From assembly GCA_034370385.1 (NCBI GenBank), contig JAXMKZ010000005.1:1-64000 (forward strand): DNA of 64,000 nucleotides, in the 5' to 3' direction. The position numbers were made by a program, and so were the translations under genes. This DNA is from Coriobacteriia bacterium (GTDB lineage: Bacteria > Actinomycetota > Coriobacteriia > Anaerosomatales > PHET01). The notes under the pieces are model-generated. The model had not been told where the DNA came from. It searched no databases and saw only the letters and a list, made by a program, of their open reading frames with translations. Below, piece by piece: positions 16,931 through 25,060 of the stretch (position 1 is its first letter; each line of letters opens with the position of its first letter).

Positions 16931-17554
16931 ATGACGGATGTCCGCAAGCCGGTCGGCCCAACCGACGACCCGGCGGTCCGAGCGCGATTGGCCGCATGTC
17001 ACGTCGCGGTGGTGGGCTGCGGGGGGCTCGGCAGCAACGCCGCCCAGATGCTCGTCCGCGCAGGCGTGCGAGAGCTGACGCTCATCGATTTCGACGTGGT
17101 GGACGAGAGCAACCTGAACCGCCAGCTGTTCTTCCGCGACCAGCTGGGCAGGTTCAAGACCGAGGCGCTCGCGGAGACTCTGGGGAGAATAGCGGAGGAC
17201 CTGACGTTGCACCTCCATACGCTGTGCGCCACCTCGGATTCGCTCGTCGGCTTGGTCTGCGGCTGCGACGTCATCATCGAGGCCGTGGACGGGGCCGAGA
17301 CCAAAGCGATGATCGCCAACGTGGTCACGGGCGAGTTGCCCGACACGCCGCTCGTGGGGGCATCAGGCCTCGCGGGCTTCGGCTCGGCCAACGAAATCGT
17401 CACTGAGCGAATCGCCGACAACTACTACCTGGCGGGGGACTTCGAGAGCGACGTGCGCGACTGCCTGCCACTTCTCGCCTCGCGCGTCATGGTCGCGGCC
17501 GCACATCAGGCCCACGCCGCGATTCGAATTCTGCTCGGGCACCCGGAACCGTAG
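16931..17554 (+). CDS. ThiF/MoeB-like sulfur-carrier adenylyltransferase
   Basis: 207 residues from ATG 16931. An E1-like nucleotide-binding site GCGGLGSN (29-36) and the metal/ATP loop DFDVVDESNLNRQ are present, with a GASGLAGFGSANEI motif typical of ThiF family 2. It is shorter than MoeB (about 250) and lacks the paired zinc cysteines. It should adenylate the C-terminal glycine of the carrier encoded one base upstream. Confidence 0.85.
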   Translation: MTDVRKPVGPTDDPAVRARLAACHVAVVGCGGLGSNAAQMLVRAGVRELTLIDFDVVDESNLNRQLFFRDQLGRFKTEALAETLGRIAEDLTLHLHTLCATSDSLVGLVCGCDVIIEAVDGAETKAMIANVVTGELPDTPLVGASGLAGFGSANEIVTERIADNYYLAGDFESDVRDCLPLLASRVMVAAAHQAHAAIRILLGHPEP

Positions 17555-17578
17555 CGCTTCATCTTTGAGCGCCAAAGG

Positions 17579-17896
17579 CTAAGCGTCGTCGTCTCTGCCC
17601 GCGTTGAACAACCCCAGGAAGAAGCGGTGCGGACCCGGCGTGTCGTTCGGGCAGAACGCGATGCGGTCCCCCGGCATGATCCGGACACCCAGCCCGTGAA
17701 CCACGTGGTTCACGAACACGCCTTCCGTGCGATCAAGGGGTAAGCCGAACTCGGTGACGAGCTGACGTGCAACCACGCCGTCGGCGGGCACAGCGTGCGA
17801 GAACTCGTAGGGCAGTCCACGGTCGGTGCGAAAGGGACGCAAGCTGCCCAAGACGCGGACATCCACCTGGGGAAGAGCACGATCACTCGGGTTCAT
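17579..17896 (-). CDS. Ubiquitin-like (MoaD/Ub-Mut7-C type) protein without a Gly-Gly end
   Basis: 105 residues from ATG 17896. A beta-grasp pattern resembling Ub-Mut7-C/ThiS domains is visible: VDVRVLGSLRPF, VARQLVTEFGLP, GVFVNHVVHGLGVRIMPGDRIAFCP. It then runs on through GPHRFFLGLF to an acidic end, so no terminal diglycine is available and sulfur transfer is not expected. It may be a non-conjugating partner of the ThiF/AOR system, with which it converges. Function unknown. Confidence 0.6.
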   Translation of the reverse strand: MNPSDRALPQVDVRVLGSLRPFRTDRGLPYEFSHAVPADGVVARQLVTEFGLPLDRTEGVFVNHVVHGLGVRIMPGDRIAFCPNDTPGPHRFFLGLFNAGRDDDA

Positions 17897-18028
17897 CGCC
17901 AACCCATCTCCTTCACGCCCACTCGCCGAGACAGTGAGGTCACGCCCGCTGCAGATGGAACTGCGCCCTCGCCTGTATCTTCCCCGTTGACCTGGGTCAA
18001 CGCGTCGCCCGGCCGCAAGCGCTACCTT

Positions 18029-18439
18029 ATGTCCATGCGACACATCGCTCGACATCTTCTTCTGGCTTGCGGGTGGCTGGCCCTCGGGCTCGGGGTCGTG
18101 GGCATGTTCATCCCGGTGCTGCCCACCGCTCCGTTCATTCTGTTGGCTGCGGCTTGCTTCATGCGCAGCTCGAAGAGACTCCACGGCTGGCTCGTGACGC
18201 ACCCGACCCTGGGGTGTCACATCGAGGACTACCAAGCGGGTCGCGGCCTGCAGGCGCGGACCAAGCTCGTCGCGCTGACGACGCTGTGGGCAAGCGTGCT
18301 GTTCAGCGCGTACTTCTTCGTCCCGCTACTGGCCGCCGACGTGGGCCTAGTCGTCATCGCCGGCGCGATGACCGTCTACATCCTGCGCCTGCCTACGTGC
18401 GCGGCACCCGGCAGCAAACGAGAAGGCCCGGGGTCCTGA
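18029..18439 (+). CDS. DUF454 (YbaN-like) membrane protein
   Basis: 136 residues. Membrane helices near 10-40 and 80-115. The DUF454 signature is clear: a G-W-L-x-L-G-L-G-x-x-G block, then VLPTAPFILLAAACFMRSSKR and a WL...HP.LG.HIEDY segment. The family is a small inner-membrane protein of unknown function. The start is either ATG 18029 or 18035; no strong ribosome binding site is visible. It converges on hgcB and shares a hairpin with it. Confidence 0.8.
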   Translation: MSMRHIARHLLLACGWLALGLGVVGMFIPVLPTAPFILLAAACFMRSSKRLHGWLVTHPTLGCHIEDYQAGRGLQARTKLVALTTLWASVLFSAYFFVPLLAADVGLVVIAGAMTVYILRLPTCAAPGSKREGPGS

Positions 18440-18455
18440 GTGCGGGGGCACTCAG
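18436..18455. terminator. Bidirectional hairpin between DUF454 and hgcB
   Basis: CTGAGTGC-GGGG-GCACTCAG: a perfect 8-bp stem with a four-base loop spanning both convergent stop codons. It probably ends transcription from both sides. Confidence 0.6.
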
Positions 18456-18727
18456 CAGTCGCAGCTCGGTTCCGAGCCGGTCAGCCAGCCGTTGATGATC
18501 GCAGCAGCGCACCCGACGCCGGGCTCAAGTGAGATCGCTCCCTGAGCACAGTTGCGCGAGCACGCTCCGCACTCCATGCAGCGGTTGCGGTCGACGACCG
18601 CGGCGCGCTTGTCTCGCATCCTGAACACCCCGTGGGGGCACACGAGCGTGCACTGGGTGCAGCCGTTGCAGCGCGAGACGTCGAGCTCGAGCGTGACGAC
18701 GTCGTCGATGTAGCGCATCTCGGTCAT
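18452..18727 (-). CDS. hgcB: HgcB, ferredoxin of mercury methylation
   Basis: 91 residues. Two [4Fe-4S] motifs are complete: C20/C23/C26/C30 and C50/C53/C56/C60 (CMECGACSRNC). A further Cys, C73, lies in GVGCAAAIINGW and the protein ends in CDC (C89, C91). Known HgcB has exactly this layout: bacterial-type double ferredoxin, a conserved cysteine in a GCA motif and a cysteine pair at the C-terminus, all implicated in electron and mercury transfer to HgcA. The gene begins one base after the hgcA stop, so the two are co-translated. Confidence 0.92.
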   Translation of the reverse strand: MTEMRYIDDVVTLELDVSRCNGCTQCTLVCPHGVFRMRDKRAAVVDRNRCMECGACSRNCAQGAISLEPGVGCAAAIINGWLTGSEPSCDC

Positions 18728-18728
18728 C

Positions 18729-19835
18729 TCATCCCACCTGACCCATCACGAGGGACACCACGAACAGCGCGAACCCGACGGACGCCGCCGCGATCTGCAG
18801 GGGAATGGCGCGCCGCATCTCCCACTCGACGCCCGACGGCGAGGTGTACGTCGAGGACCCCGTGAAGTTCATGCCGACGAACGAGGCGAGTGCGGTGCCC
18901 ACCGACAGCAGCCCCCACGCCCACAGCTCGAGAGGCGCACCAACCGTGACAGCGAGCAGCACCGCCAGCAGCAGGGCGCCTGCGATCGCACCCTTGAGCG
19001 CGAATGTGCGACCGGGAAGCCACGGCAGAAGCAGCGGCATCACGACGGCACCCGCGAGGACCGCGAGCACACCGACGGCCATGGTGAGCAGCCAGATCTC
19101 GCCGGACAGCGAGGTAAGGCGAGGCAGGATGAAGGCGGCGGCAACGAGCACGCCTATCGCGATGACCGACCTGCGGCTCCAGAGAACCGAGGCTTCCACG
19201 CCAACAAGCCGTGCGCGGTCCTTGAGCTCAAAGTGCACGCGGCGCATCGCCGGGGTCGCCTTCATTCCGGCGTCGAGGAAGGCGGGCAGGTCGCCCGCGC
19301 GAACGGGTCCCCAGACGGCCGAGAACCCGGTGGCGGCGCGGACCTCGTGGGCCGCAACGCCCGTCGCACCGAGCTGCGGCAGCACCACTCGCGTATGGCT
19401 CACTGTCTGCTCGAGCCTGGCGTCACGGATGCCGCGTACCACTTCGGCGGTCGAGAAGACGCCCTTGCCCGCGGCGCACCACACGTTCACCCCGCGCGAG
19501 TCGATGACAAGGAGCCACACATCACGCCCGCCGAGTTCGCCACGCAACGTGTCGAAGGTGAGCTTGTAGTTGCCGGTCACGAGCACCGGCGAGGTGTCGT
19601 CCGGCGCCCCGATGGCGTAGAGGGCCGGCCGGACGCGGTAGTCGTTGCGCGCGATAGCCAGGCGCACGCGCAGCGCTCCGAGTCGATCCTCTGAGGAGAG
19701 CTCTGTCGTGACTCGTTTGACCGGTCCGGCGAACGTGTCGACGGTACCGTCGACATAGGGCTCGGGCCCGTACTCGTACTCCAGTGCCGGAGTGCCACCG
19801 CAGCAGGGCTGGGAGGGTCCGCAACACTCACTCAT
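18729..19835 (-). CDS. hgcA: HgcA, corrinoid mercury methyltransferase
   Basis: 368 residues from ATG 19835. The diagnostic cap-helix motif NVWCAAGK is at 117-124, with C120 the expected lower axial ligand of cobalt, preceded by the family's PVLVTGNYKLTFD and followed by TVSHTRVVLPQLGA. Five membrane helices occupy roughly 235-368. HgcA carries a methyl-corrinoid and passes the methyl group to Hg(II), making methylmercury at the membrane with HgcB as reductant. Unusual: the N-terminus starts with two vicinal cysteine pairs (ECCGPSQPCCGG). The start overlaps the end of the arsR gene by eight bases. Confidence 0.95.
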   Translation of the reverse strand: MSECCGPSQPCCGGTPALEYEYGPEPYVDGTVDTFAGPVKRVTTELSSEDRLGALRVRLAIARNDYRVRPALYAIGAPDDTSPVLVTGNYKLTFDTLRGELGGRDVWLLVIDSRGVNVWCAAGKGVFSTAEVVRGIRDARLEQTVSHTRVVLPQLGATGVAAHEVRAATGFSAVWGPVRAGDLPAFLDAGMKATPAMRRVHFELKDRARLVGVEASVLWSRRSVIAIGVLVAAAFILPRLTSLSGEIWLLTMAVGVLAVLAGAVVMPLLLPWLPGRTFALKGAIAGALLLAVLLAVTVGAPLELWAWGLLSVGTALASFVGMNFTGSSTYTSPSGVEWEMRRAIPLQIAAASVGFALFVVSLVMGQVG

Positions 19836-20145
19836 CGGCTTCCCACTCCTTCGCAGTGCAGCAGGGACCCGCGACTGACTCGCTGCTGCGGTTCGCCAGC
19901 GCATTGAGCGAGCTCGCCAGCCCCGCGAGCTTGTCGGGGTCGAGCCGGCAGTGCAGCCATGCGCCCCGTCGATCCGTGAGCACCAGGCCCGCCGCCCGCA
20001 GCTTCTTCACGTGGTGCGAGGCAAGAGCGCTTGAGATGTCGAGCGCATCTGATACGTCGCACAGGCATTTCTCGCCGTCGGCTAGGAGCTCGACGATAGC
20101 CAGGCGACGTTCATCAGCAAGTGCCTCAAGGGTGATAACGTCCAT
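19828..20145 (-). CDS. ArsR-family regulator, first gene of the hgc operon
   Basis: 105 residues from ATG 20145. Winged-helix ArsR fold with ISSALASHHVKKLRAAGLV as recognition helix region and the metalloid-sensing sequence EKCLCD (C27, C29), which matches the ELCVCD arsenite site of classical ArsR. A cysteine pair (C95, C96) near the end gives a further thiol. The frame can extend to GTG 20169, but the promoter places transcription start next to the ATG, so the longer start would be untranscribed. It overlaps hgcA, so it probably controls its own operon in response to arsenite or another thiophilic metal. Confidence 0.85.
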   Translation of the reverse strand: MDVITLEALADERRLAIVELLADGEKCLCDVSDALDISSALASHHVKKLRAAGLVLTDRRGAWLHCRLDPDKLAGLASSLNALANRSSESVAGPCCTAKEWEADE

Positions 20146-20152
20146 GGTGTGC

Positions 20153-20182
20153 AGGTTACTCAAACGCACATTTGAGTGTCAA
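20153..20182 (-). promoter_or_regulatory. Promoter and ArsR operator of arsR-hgcA-hgcB
   Basis: On the minus strand, TTGACA (20177-20182) and TAACCT (20153-20158) are 18 bp apart. A palindrome ACTCAAA-6-TTTGAGT (20158-20177) fills the space between them, the classic place for ArsR repression. A related half site, ACTCGTTTGAA, follows at 20184-20194. The -10 lies about eight bases before the ATG, so the mRNA is likely leaderless. The site also sits upstream of the divergent methyltransferase gene. Confidence 0.7.
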
Positions 20183-20263
20183 GTACTCGTTTGAATGCCG
20201 TACGCCCGACGTCGGGTTATCATCGGACTCAGGAATCGGGGCGATGGTGCAACCGGAGGCGTC

Positions 20264-21313
20264 GTGCGACTCGGAGTGACCAGTGCGAATCCCCTCATCT
20301 GGGCCCTGGCGGCCGTCGGCTGGCTGCCGTCACCACTGCTCGTCGCGTTCTGGGGCATGGAGTCGAGCCGCGCGCTGATCGTCGCGAGCGAGGTGGGGCT
20401 GTTCGACGCCCTCGCGAGCGGCCCGCGCACTGCGGACGAACTGGCGGCGGCTACCGAATGCGACCCCCACGGCGTCCAGACGCTCGCGAACGCGCTCACC
20501 GGCTTTGGCTACCTCAAGCGGCGCAACGGCTCCTACCGGCTTCGCCGCGGTGCGCGCCGCTGGCTGCTCTCAGACTCCCGCGTCTCGCTCAAGCGACCGA
20601 TGGGGCTTCTCGACGTGATGTGGGACGAGCTGGGAGACCTCGAGACACGCGTGCGAGAGGGCGGGTCTCGTGACTTCCACCGTCCTGAACGCGACGCCGC
20701 TTTCTGGGCACGCTACCTTGAGGGCCTGGGTGCGGCTGCGGCGCTGACCGCCCCTTTGGTGGTCCGCTCGATCGACGTCGGCCGCGGCCGGCGTCTCCTC
20801 GACGTCGGCGGTGGCCACGGGGCGTTCTCGGTGGCGATGTGTCGGCGTCACCCGGGTCTGCACGCAACGGTGCTCGATCTCGAACCCGCCACCGTGGTCG
20901 GTCGACGTCTCGTCGCTGAAGCGGGGCTCACGGACCGCATCGACTTCTCAGCGGGCGACCTGACAGACGCCGAGTGGGGCGAGAACCACGACGTGGTGCT
21001 GCTGTTCAACCTGCTTCACATCTTCGACACCGCCACGGCAGCTGCGGTCGTACGGCGAGCCCACGACGCGCTCGCACCGGGCGGCACCGTTGCCATCCTC
21101 GACGCATCGCACAAGGAATCCCGCGGGGGTGTGAGCGCAGTCGGAGGCGGGAGCGAGCTGCTCTTCTTCGCCATCAATGACACCCAGGCCTACCCCGAGG
21201 CGACCCTCGTGCGCTGGGTCGAAGAGGCCGGATTCGCCGATGTGCGCGTGCGCCACACCCTGGGCATGCCTGAAGTGCTCATCACCGCACGCCGTTGCGT
21301 CATAAACACCTGA
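20264..21313 (+). CDS. SAM-dependent O-methyltransferase-like protein
   Basis: 349 residues from GTG 20264 behind GGAGG. An N-terminal winged-helix dimerisation region (VGLFDALASGPRTADELA) precedes a Methyltransf_2-type Rossmann domain with the SAM motif LLDVGGGHGAFSVAM and HIFDTATAAAVVRRAHDAL. This layout is shared with small-molecule O- and C-methyltransferases and a few acetylserotonin-type enzymes. It is divergent from arsR-hgcAB with only about 120 bp between starts, so co-regulation is possible. Substrate unknown. Confidence 0.8.
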   Translation: MRLGVTSANPLIWALAAVGWLPSPLLVAFWGMESSRALIVASEVGLFDALASGPRTADELAAATECDPHGVQTLANALTGFGYLKRRNGSYRLRRGARRWLLSDSRVSLKRPMGLLDVMWDELGDLETRVREGGSRDFHRPERDAAFWARYLEGLGAAAALTAPLVVRSIDVGRGRRLLDVGGGHGAFSVAMCRRHPGLHATVLDLEPATVVGRRLVAEAGLTDRIDFSAGDLTDAEWGENHDVVLLFNLLHIFDTATAAAVVRRAHDALAPGGTVAILDASHKESRGGVSAVGGGSELLFFAINDTQAYPEATLVRWVEEAGFADVRVRHTLGMPEVLITARRCVINT

Positions 21314-22193
21314 AGGTCGGCGAGTAGCCCGCAGCGGTCCGCCAGATGACGAACGCGGCGTCCCGGGCGGTCAGCCCCGGCGTAGTCTTCACCAGCCGCA
21401 CGATGGCAGCATCGAGGAGCATGTCCGTCTCTTCTGCCGCCACCTGGCGCCCGAGCACTTCGGAGAAGTAGTCTGCCAGCCACGGTGCGCCTGCGGCGTC
21501 GAACTCCGCCACCGACTGCATGAGGCGCGCCTCTCCCGCTGCGGCGATACCGCGGGTGGCCTTCACTACCGCTGCGATCGCGTCACGCTTCTCCGGATCG
21601 CGCGCATCGGCTTTCGTCAGCACTCCCGCCTCGGCGAGTCCGCGGCACAGGTCGACAACGACCCGCGCTCTGGTGAGGTCGGGGCAACCGAGCGCCTTGG
21701 TGTCGCTGCCGAACACGTCGCTCGCAAGCTTCGCGTCCGTGACGCCCTTCAAGCCCGCGACGAGGTCTGTGGTGGTGAACTTCGCCGCGTATGCGGTGGG
21801 GCGCCATGACTTGGACGCACCGTATGCGGTGAGCGAACAGACCGGTCCGGTGGCCGTGAGGCGCCCCCGCTGCACGAAGACGGCGTCGACGACGCAGAGC
21901 ACGAGGTTGGGGTAGCCGGCCTCGGGAAGCGGCACCGACGCGGATATCTTCTCCGCCTTCTTGCCAGCCTTATCGGACTTCGCGTCTTTGCCTTTCTTGT
22001 CCGACTTCGCGGCCTTCTTGCTCGCCTTGTCGGACTTCTTGCCCTTCGACTTCTTGCCCTTCGACTTCTTGCTGGGCTCCTCTCCCTTGTCCGCCTTCAG
22101 CTCCTTCGCATCGGTTGACGGCTTCGCGAGTGGTTTTGCGCCGAGTGCAGAGAGCCTCTCCGCGATGGCTTTTGTGTCGTTCGTGTCGGCCAT
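21300..22193 (-). CDS. Protein with a lysine-rich tail, unknown function
   Basis: 297 residues from ATG 22193. After a short acidic/helical start, residues about 28-75 are lysine/serine/alanine repeats (SKKSKGKKSKGKKSD), reminiscent of histone-H1-like tails, encoded by a 15-bp tandem repeat. The remaining 220 residues form an apparently folded domain (LVLCVVDAVFVQRGR...) with no family I recognise. A role in nucleic-acid or polyanion binding is only suggested by charge. It converges with the methyltransferase gene with a 14-base overlap. Confidence 0.75.
   Translation of the reverse strand: MADTNDTKAIAERLSALGAKPLAKPSTDAKELKADKGEEPSKKSKGKKSKGKKSDKASKKAAKSDKKGKDAKSDKAGKKAEKISASVPLPEAGYPNLVLCVVDAVFVQRGRLTATGPVCSLTAYGASKSWRPTAYAAKFTTTDLVAGLKGVTDAKLASDVFGSDTKALGCPDLTRARVVVDLCRGLAEAGVLTKADARDPEKRDAIAAVVKATRGIAAAGEARLMQSVAEFDAAGAPWLADYFSEVLGRQVAAEETDMLLDAAIVRLVKTTPGLTARDAAFVIWRTAAGYSPTFRCL
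22033..22072 (+). repeat. 15-bp tandem repeat inside the lysine-rich gene
   Basis: GACTTCTTGCCCTTC occurs 2.7 times in a row; on the coding strand it gives the G-K-K-S-K repeat. Such repeats change length by slippage in steps of five residues. Confidence 0.85.
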
Positions 22194-22326
22194 GTTCGCC
22201 CCTTCCCTGTCGGGGGTCGTCAGATACGCTACTACTGGTTTACCACTCCTCGACGGATTGCGCGAGCATTGCCGCAGCTCAGGTGACATGTCTGTGAAGT
22301 GCGTGTGAAACTCAACACGGGCGCCA

Positions 22327-24759
22327 CTACACGCTTGAGAGCTCCGGTGTCTGCTTTCCGCCAACGCCGCTGACAGCGTTGCCACCGGACGCGCAGTCGC
22401 CGGGACCCGTCGGCTCCTTCAGCTGCTCGAACACCTCATCCCACGAGTAGAGGAGGGCGTTCTCGCGCGCGGCCGCGCTCAGGCTACGGTGCGTTTCGCT
22501 ACCTTCGCGCACGCCTTGAACGAGGCTTGCGATCGCCTCGGCCCAGGTCACCGCGCTCTGATCGCCCACGATGAAGCCGCTGCGTCCGGGCACGATGACC
22601 TGCTTGGGCCCGCCCGAGGCACTCACGAGCGCCGGCAGACCGCTCGCCTGGGCCTCGAGCACCGCCATGCCGAAGGTGTCGGTGACGCTAGGGAAGACAA
22701 GGAAGTCGACCGCCGCGTAGAGCCTCGCCAGTTCGGCCTGGTCGAGACGACCCGTCAGCACCACGCCGGGCGTACTCAGAGCGCGGTCCGCGAGGTGATC
22801 GGCGTGGGGTCCATCACCGGCCAACACGAGTGTCGCATCGGGCACTTCGCGTGCCACGAGCGCATGGGCGTCAACGAGGAGGTCAAGGTCCTTGTCCTTC
22901 GAGAGCCGGCCCGCGTACAGGTAGATCGGCCCGTCGCCGAGCCCGTGAAAGCGGCGCACCATCCGGCGCGCGTGCGGGCGCGGTGCGAAGCGTCGCGTGT
23001 CGACCCCGCGACGGAACAGCCCGATCCTCTCCGCCGGAATACCCCTGTCCCGCAGGAGGCTTGCGTACTCCGACGACGTGGCGAGCACCTCGTCGAACTG
23101 GTTGTAGAACCACGTCACATACGCGTCGACGAGTGCGACGGGGGCATCATCGCCACCGATGCGCGCGAGTTGGGCGCCGAAGTCGGTGTGGAACACCGCG
23201 CGGCAGGGCACGTCGAGAAGACGCGCGGCGAGCAGCCCCGTGAGGCCTACCGGCCCCGGCGTCGACACGACGATCTCATCCGGTTCGTACTCCTGGATCA
23301 GGCGCAACGCGCCCAGGACAGAGGGAACCCGCACCTTCTGGTGCTCGTAGAACGACAGGCCCGTCTCCATCATCCACGGAAGGGCGAGAACGCCGGCGTC
23401 ATCGGCACCCGGGCCCAGGCAACCCACGAGCTCCAAGCTCCTGCCGCGCGACCGCGCTTGATGCGACAGTTGGCGCAGCGTCACCGAGACACCGTTGAGG
23501 TCGTCGAGCGTGTCCGAGAACCACAGCGTGCGACGGTCCCGCTGCAATCGCCCCACGGCGAACCGCTCGCGAATCGCGTCCGCCAGTGCCCGTCCTCGAT
23601 GAAGCGCGTTCATCGTGGTCAGGAACGGCGCGGCGACGAACGCCGCCGGCAGAGCCGCAGAGACATCTCGGACCAAGGCAAGCACATCACCCTGCTCGAT
23701 GTGCCGCTTCGCCGACTCCAGAAGCATGAGCACGAGCTCGTCGGCGACAAGAGCCATGCGGTCGTAGGCGAGATCGAGGCGCTCGTCGAGTGACGAGGCG
23801 CGCTGACTCCGAAGGGCCTCGATGAGGTCGGCCACGGCGGCACCCAGAGGCGTCGTGCGCATGCGCATCACCGCTACGCGCTCCTTGAGCGACAGCCCCG
23901 GAACCTTCGCGGGCGCCTCGGCGAAGAGCGTCTGGGAAACGGTCGACATGAGCGAACGCGCGGCAGGCGTGCGCCCCGCCTGCGAGAAGTCGCAAGCGAT
24001 CTTGTAGACGGAGAAGGCGAGCGTCCGATAGTCGTTGTGTCGACCCTCGGCCCGGGTCTCGCGCGCCCCGACGCGGGCGAGGAACTCCTCGGGCGAGGAC
24101 GCGGGAGCCTCGGTCCAGGTGCGGCCGATGAGGAGCCCCGCATGGTCGTCCGACCCGCCGGTGAACCCCTTGATCCACGGACGCTCGCCGAACGGCTCGA
24201 TATGATGCTCACGCGCGAGGCGAGCCATGCTCTCGGGCGTGAGACTGCTCAGCGCGCGGCACCACAGATCGTTCTGGCGCTGCGTCCGCGCTCCGTTGAC
24301 CACCTCGAAGCAGTCGAACAGCACGACGAGTTTCTCAAGATGGTGCACGGTGAGGCGCTCATTCACCGCGAAGGTGGCATGCGCGACCGAGTGTGCCAAG
24401 CTCTGCGCCCGCAGGTAGTCCCGCAGCGCATACGCATCCTCGCGCAGCTCTTGGACACGGTCGAACTGCGCCTCGTCGAGCCCCCAGATCAGCAGATGGA
24501 ACTTGCAGCCGTCTTCGGGAAAGTAGACGGTCGACTCGACCCCCACGAATACGTCGTGAGGGTGTGCCCGTTTCAGCGCGACCGCCCCGTTGATGCTGTT
24601 GTGGTCAGTGAGGGTGACGAAGTCCATCCCCCGGGCCTTGGCGGCGGCGTACACCACCTCGGGCTCCGTGTAGGACTCGGCGGCGCCGATGCGCTTGAGG
24701 AACCACTCAGACGGGCGGTCCGAGTGCCGGGAGTGAACGTGCAGATCCGTTCTCGCCAC
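22327..24759 (-). CDS. PHP-domain/glycosyltransferase (GT4) fusion
   Basis: 810 residues from GTG 24759; the open frame reaches 24825. The N-terminal part (about 1-250) is a PHP phosphoesterase-type domain: DLHVHSRHSDRPSEW, TLTDHNSINGA, and GGSDDHAG. A middle region of about 170 residues follows. The C-terminal 380 residues form a GT-B glycosyltransferase family 4 domain (SLELVGCLGPG..., YLYAGRLSKDKDLDLLVDAH, then LVSASGGPKQVIVPGRSGF). Such fusions occur in many bacteria next to lipid-glycosylation genes; the acceptor is unknown. Likely cytoplasmic or membrane-associated. Confidence 0.88.
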   Translation of the reverse strand: MARTDLHVHSRHSDRPSEWFLKRIGAAESYTEPEVVYAAAKARGMDFVTLTDHNSINGAVALKRAHPHDVFVGVESTVYFPEDGCKFHLLIWGLDEAQFDRVQELREDAYALRDYLRAQSLAHSVAHATFAVNERLTVHHLEKLVVLFDCFEVVNGARTQRQNDLWCRALSSLTPESMARLAREHHIEPFGERPWIKGFTGGSDDHAGLLIGRTWTEAPASSPEEFLARVGARETRAEGRHNDYRTLAFSVYKIACDFSQAGRTPAARSLMSTVSQTLFAEAPAKVPGLSLKERVAVMRMRTTPLGAAVADLIEALRSQRASSLDERLDLAYDRMALVADELVLMLLESAKRHIEQGDVLALVRDVSAALPAAFVAAPFLTTMNALHRGRALADAIRERFAVGRLQRDRRTLWFSDTLDDLNGVSVTLRQLSHQARSRGRSLELVGCLGPGADDAGVLALPWMMETGLSFYEHQKVRVPSVLGALRLIQEYEPDEIVVSTPGPVGLTGLLAARLLDVPCRAVFHTDFGAQLARIGGDDAPVALVDAYVTWFYNQFDEVLATSSEYASLLRDRGIPAERIGLFRRGVDTRRFAPRPHARRMVRRFHGLGDGPIYLYAGRLSKDKDLDLLVDAHALVAREVPDATLVLAGDGPHADHLADRALSTPGVVLTGRLDQAELARLYAAVDFLVFPSVTDTFGMAVLEAQASGLPALVSASGGPKQVIVPGRSGFIVGDQSAVTWAEAIASLVQGVREGSETHRSLSAAARENALLYSWDEVFEQLKEPTGPGDCASGGNAVSGVGGKQTPELSSV

Positions 24760-25060
24760 GTGCCAGCCCCTTTCTCGCAGTCGAAAGAGGCGCATCGCGC
24801 CCACTCGTAGTACACACGAATCCACGGCAGCCGTGGTTGCACGGACATGAGGTGGCGGTTAGGAATCAGTGACACGCTCGTGAACGGTAGGTGAATCCGC
24901 TAACGCGGTGTATCAAATCGGCATCAGGATTGTTTCTTGTTCCGAAGAGGGGTTCCCCTTGGAGCCGTGGCGTTGAAGAATGCCCGTGAAGACGTTGCAG
25001 CATGAGACGCAGCCGTGGGAACCGAACGTCTATCGGCACCTTCGTCGAAGGAGAGCGCTC
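24760..25060. other. Intergenic region between divergent genes
   Basis: About 300 bp separate the PHP-glycosyltransferase gene from the next plus-strand gene. It must hold both promoters. I see no clear -35/-10 pair or hairpin. An ATG at 24980 is in frame with the next gene but lacks a ribosome binding site. Confidence 0.5.
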
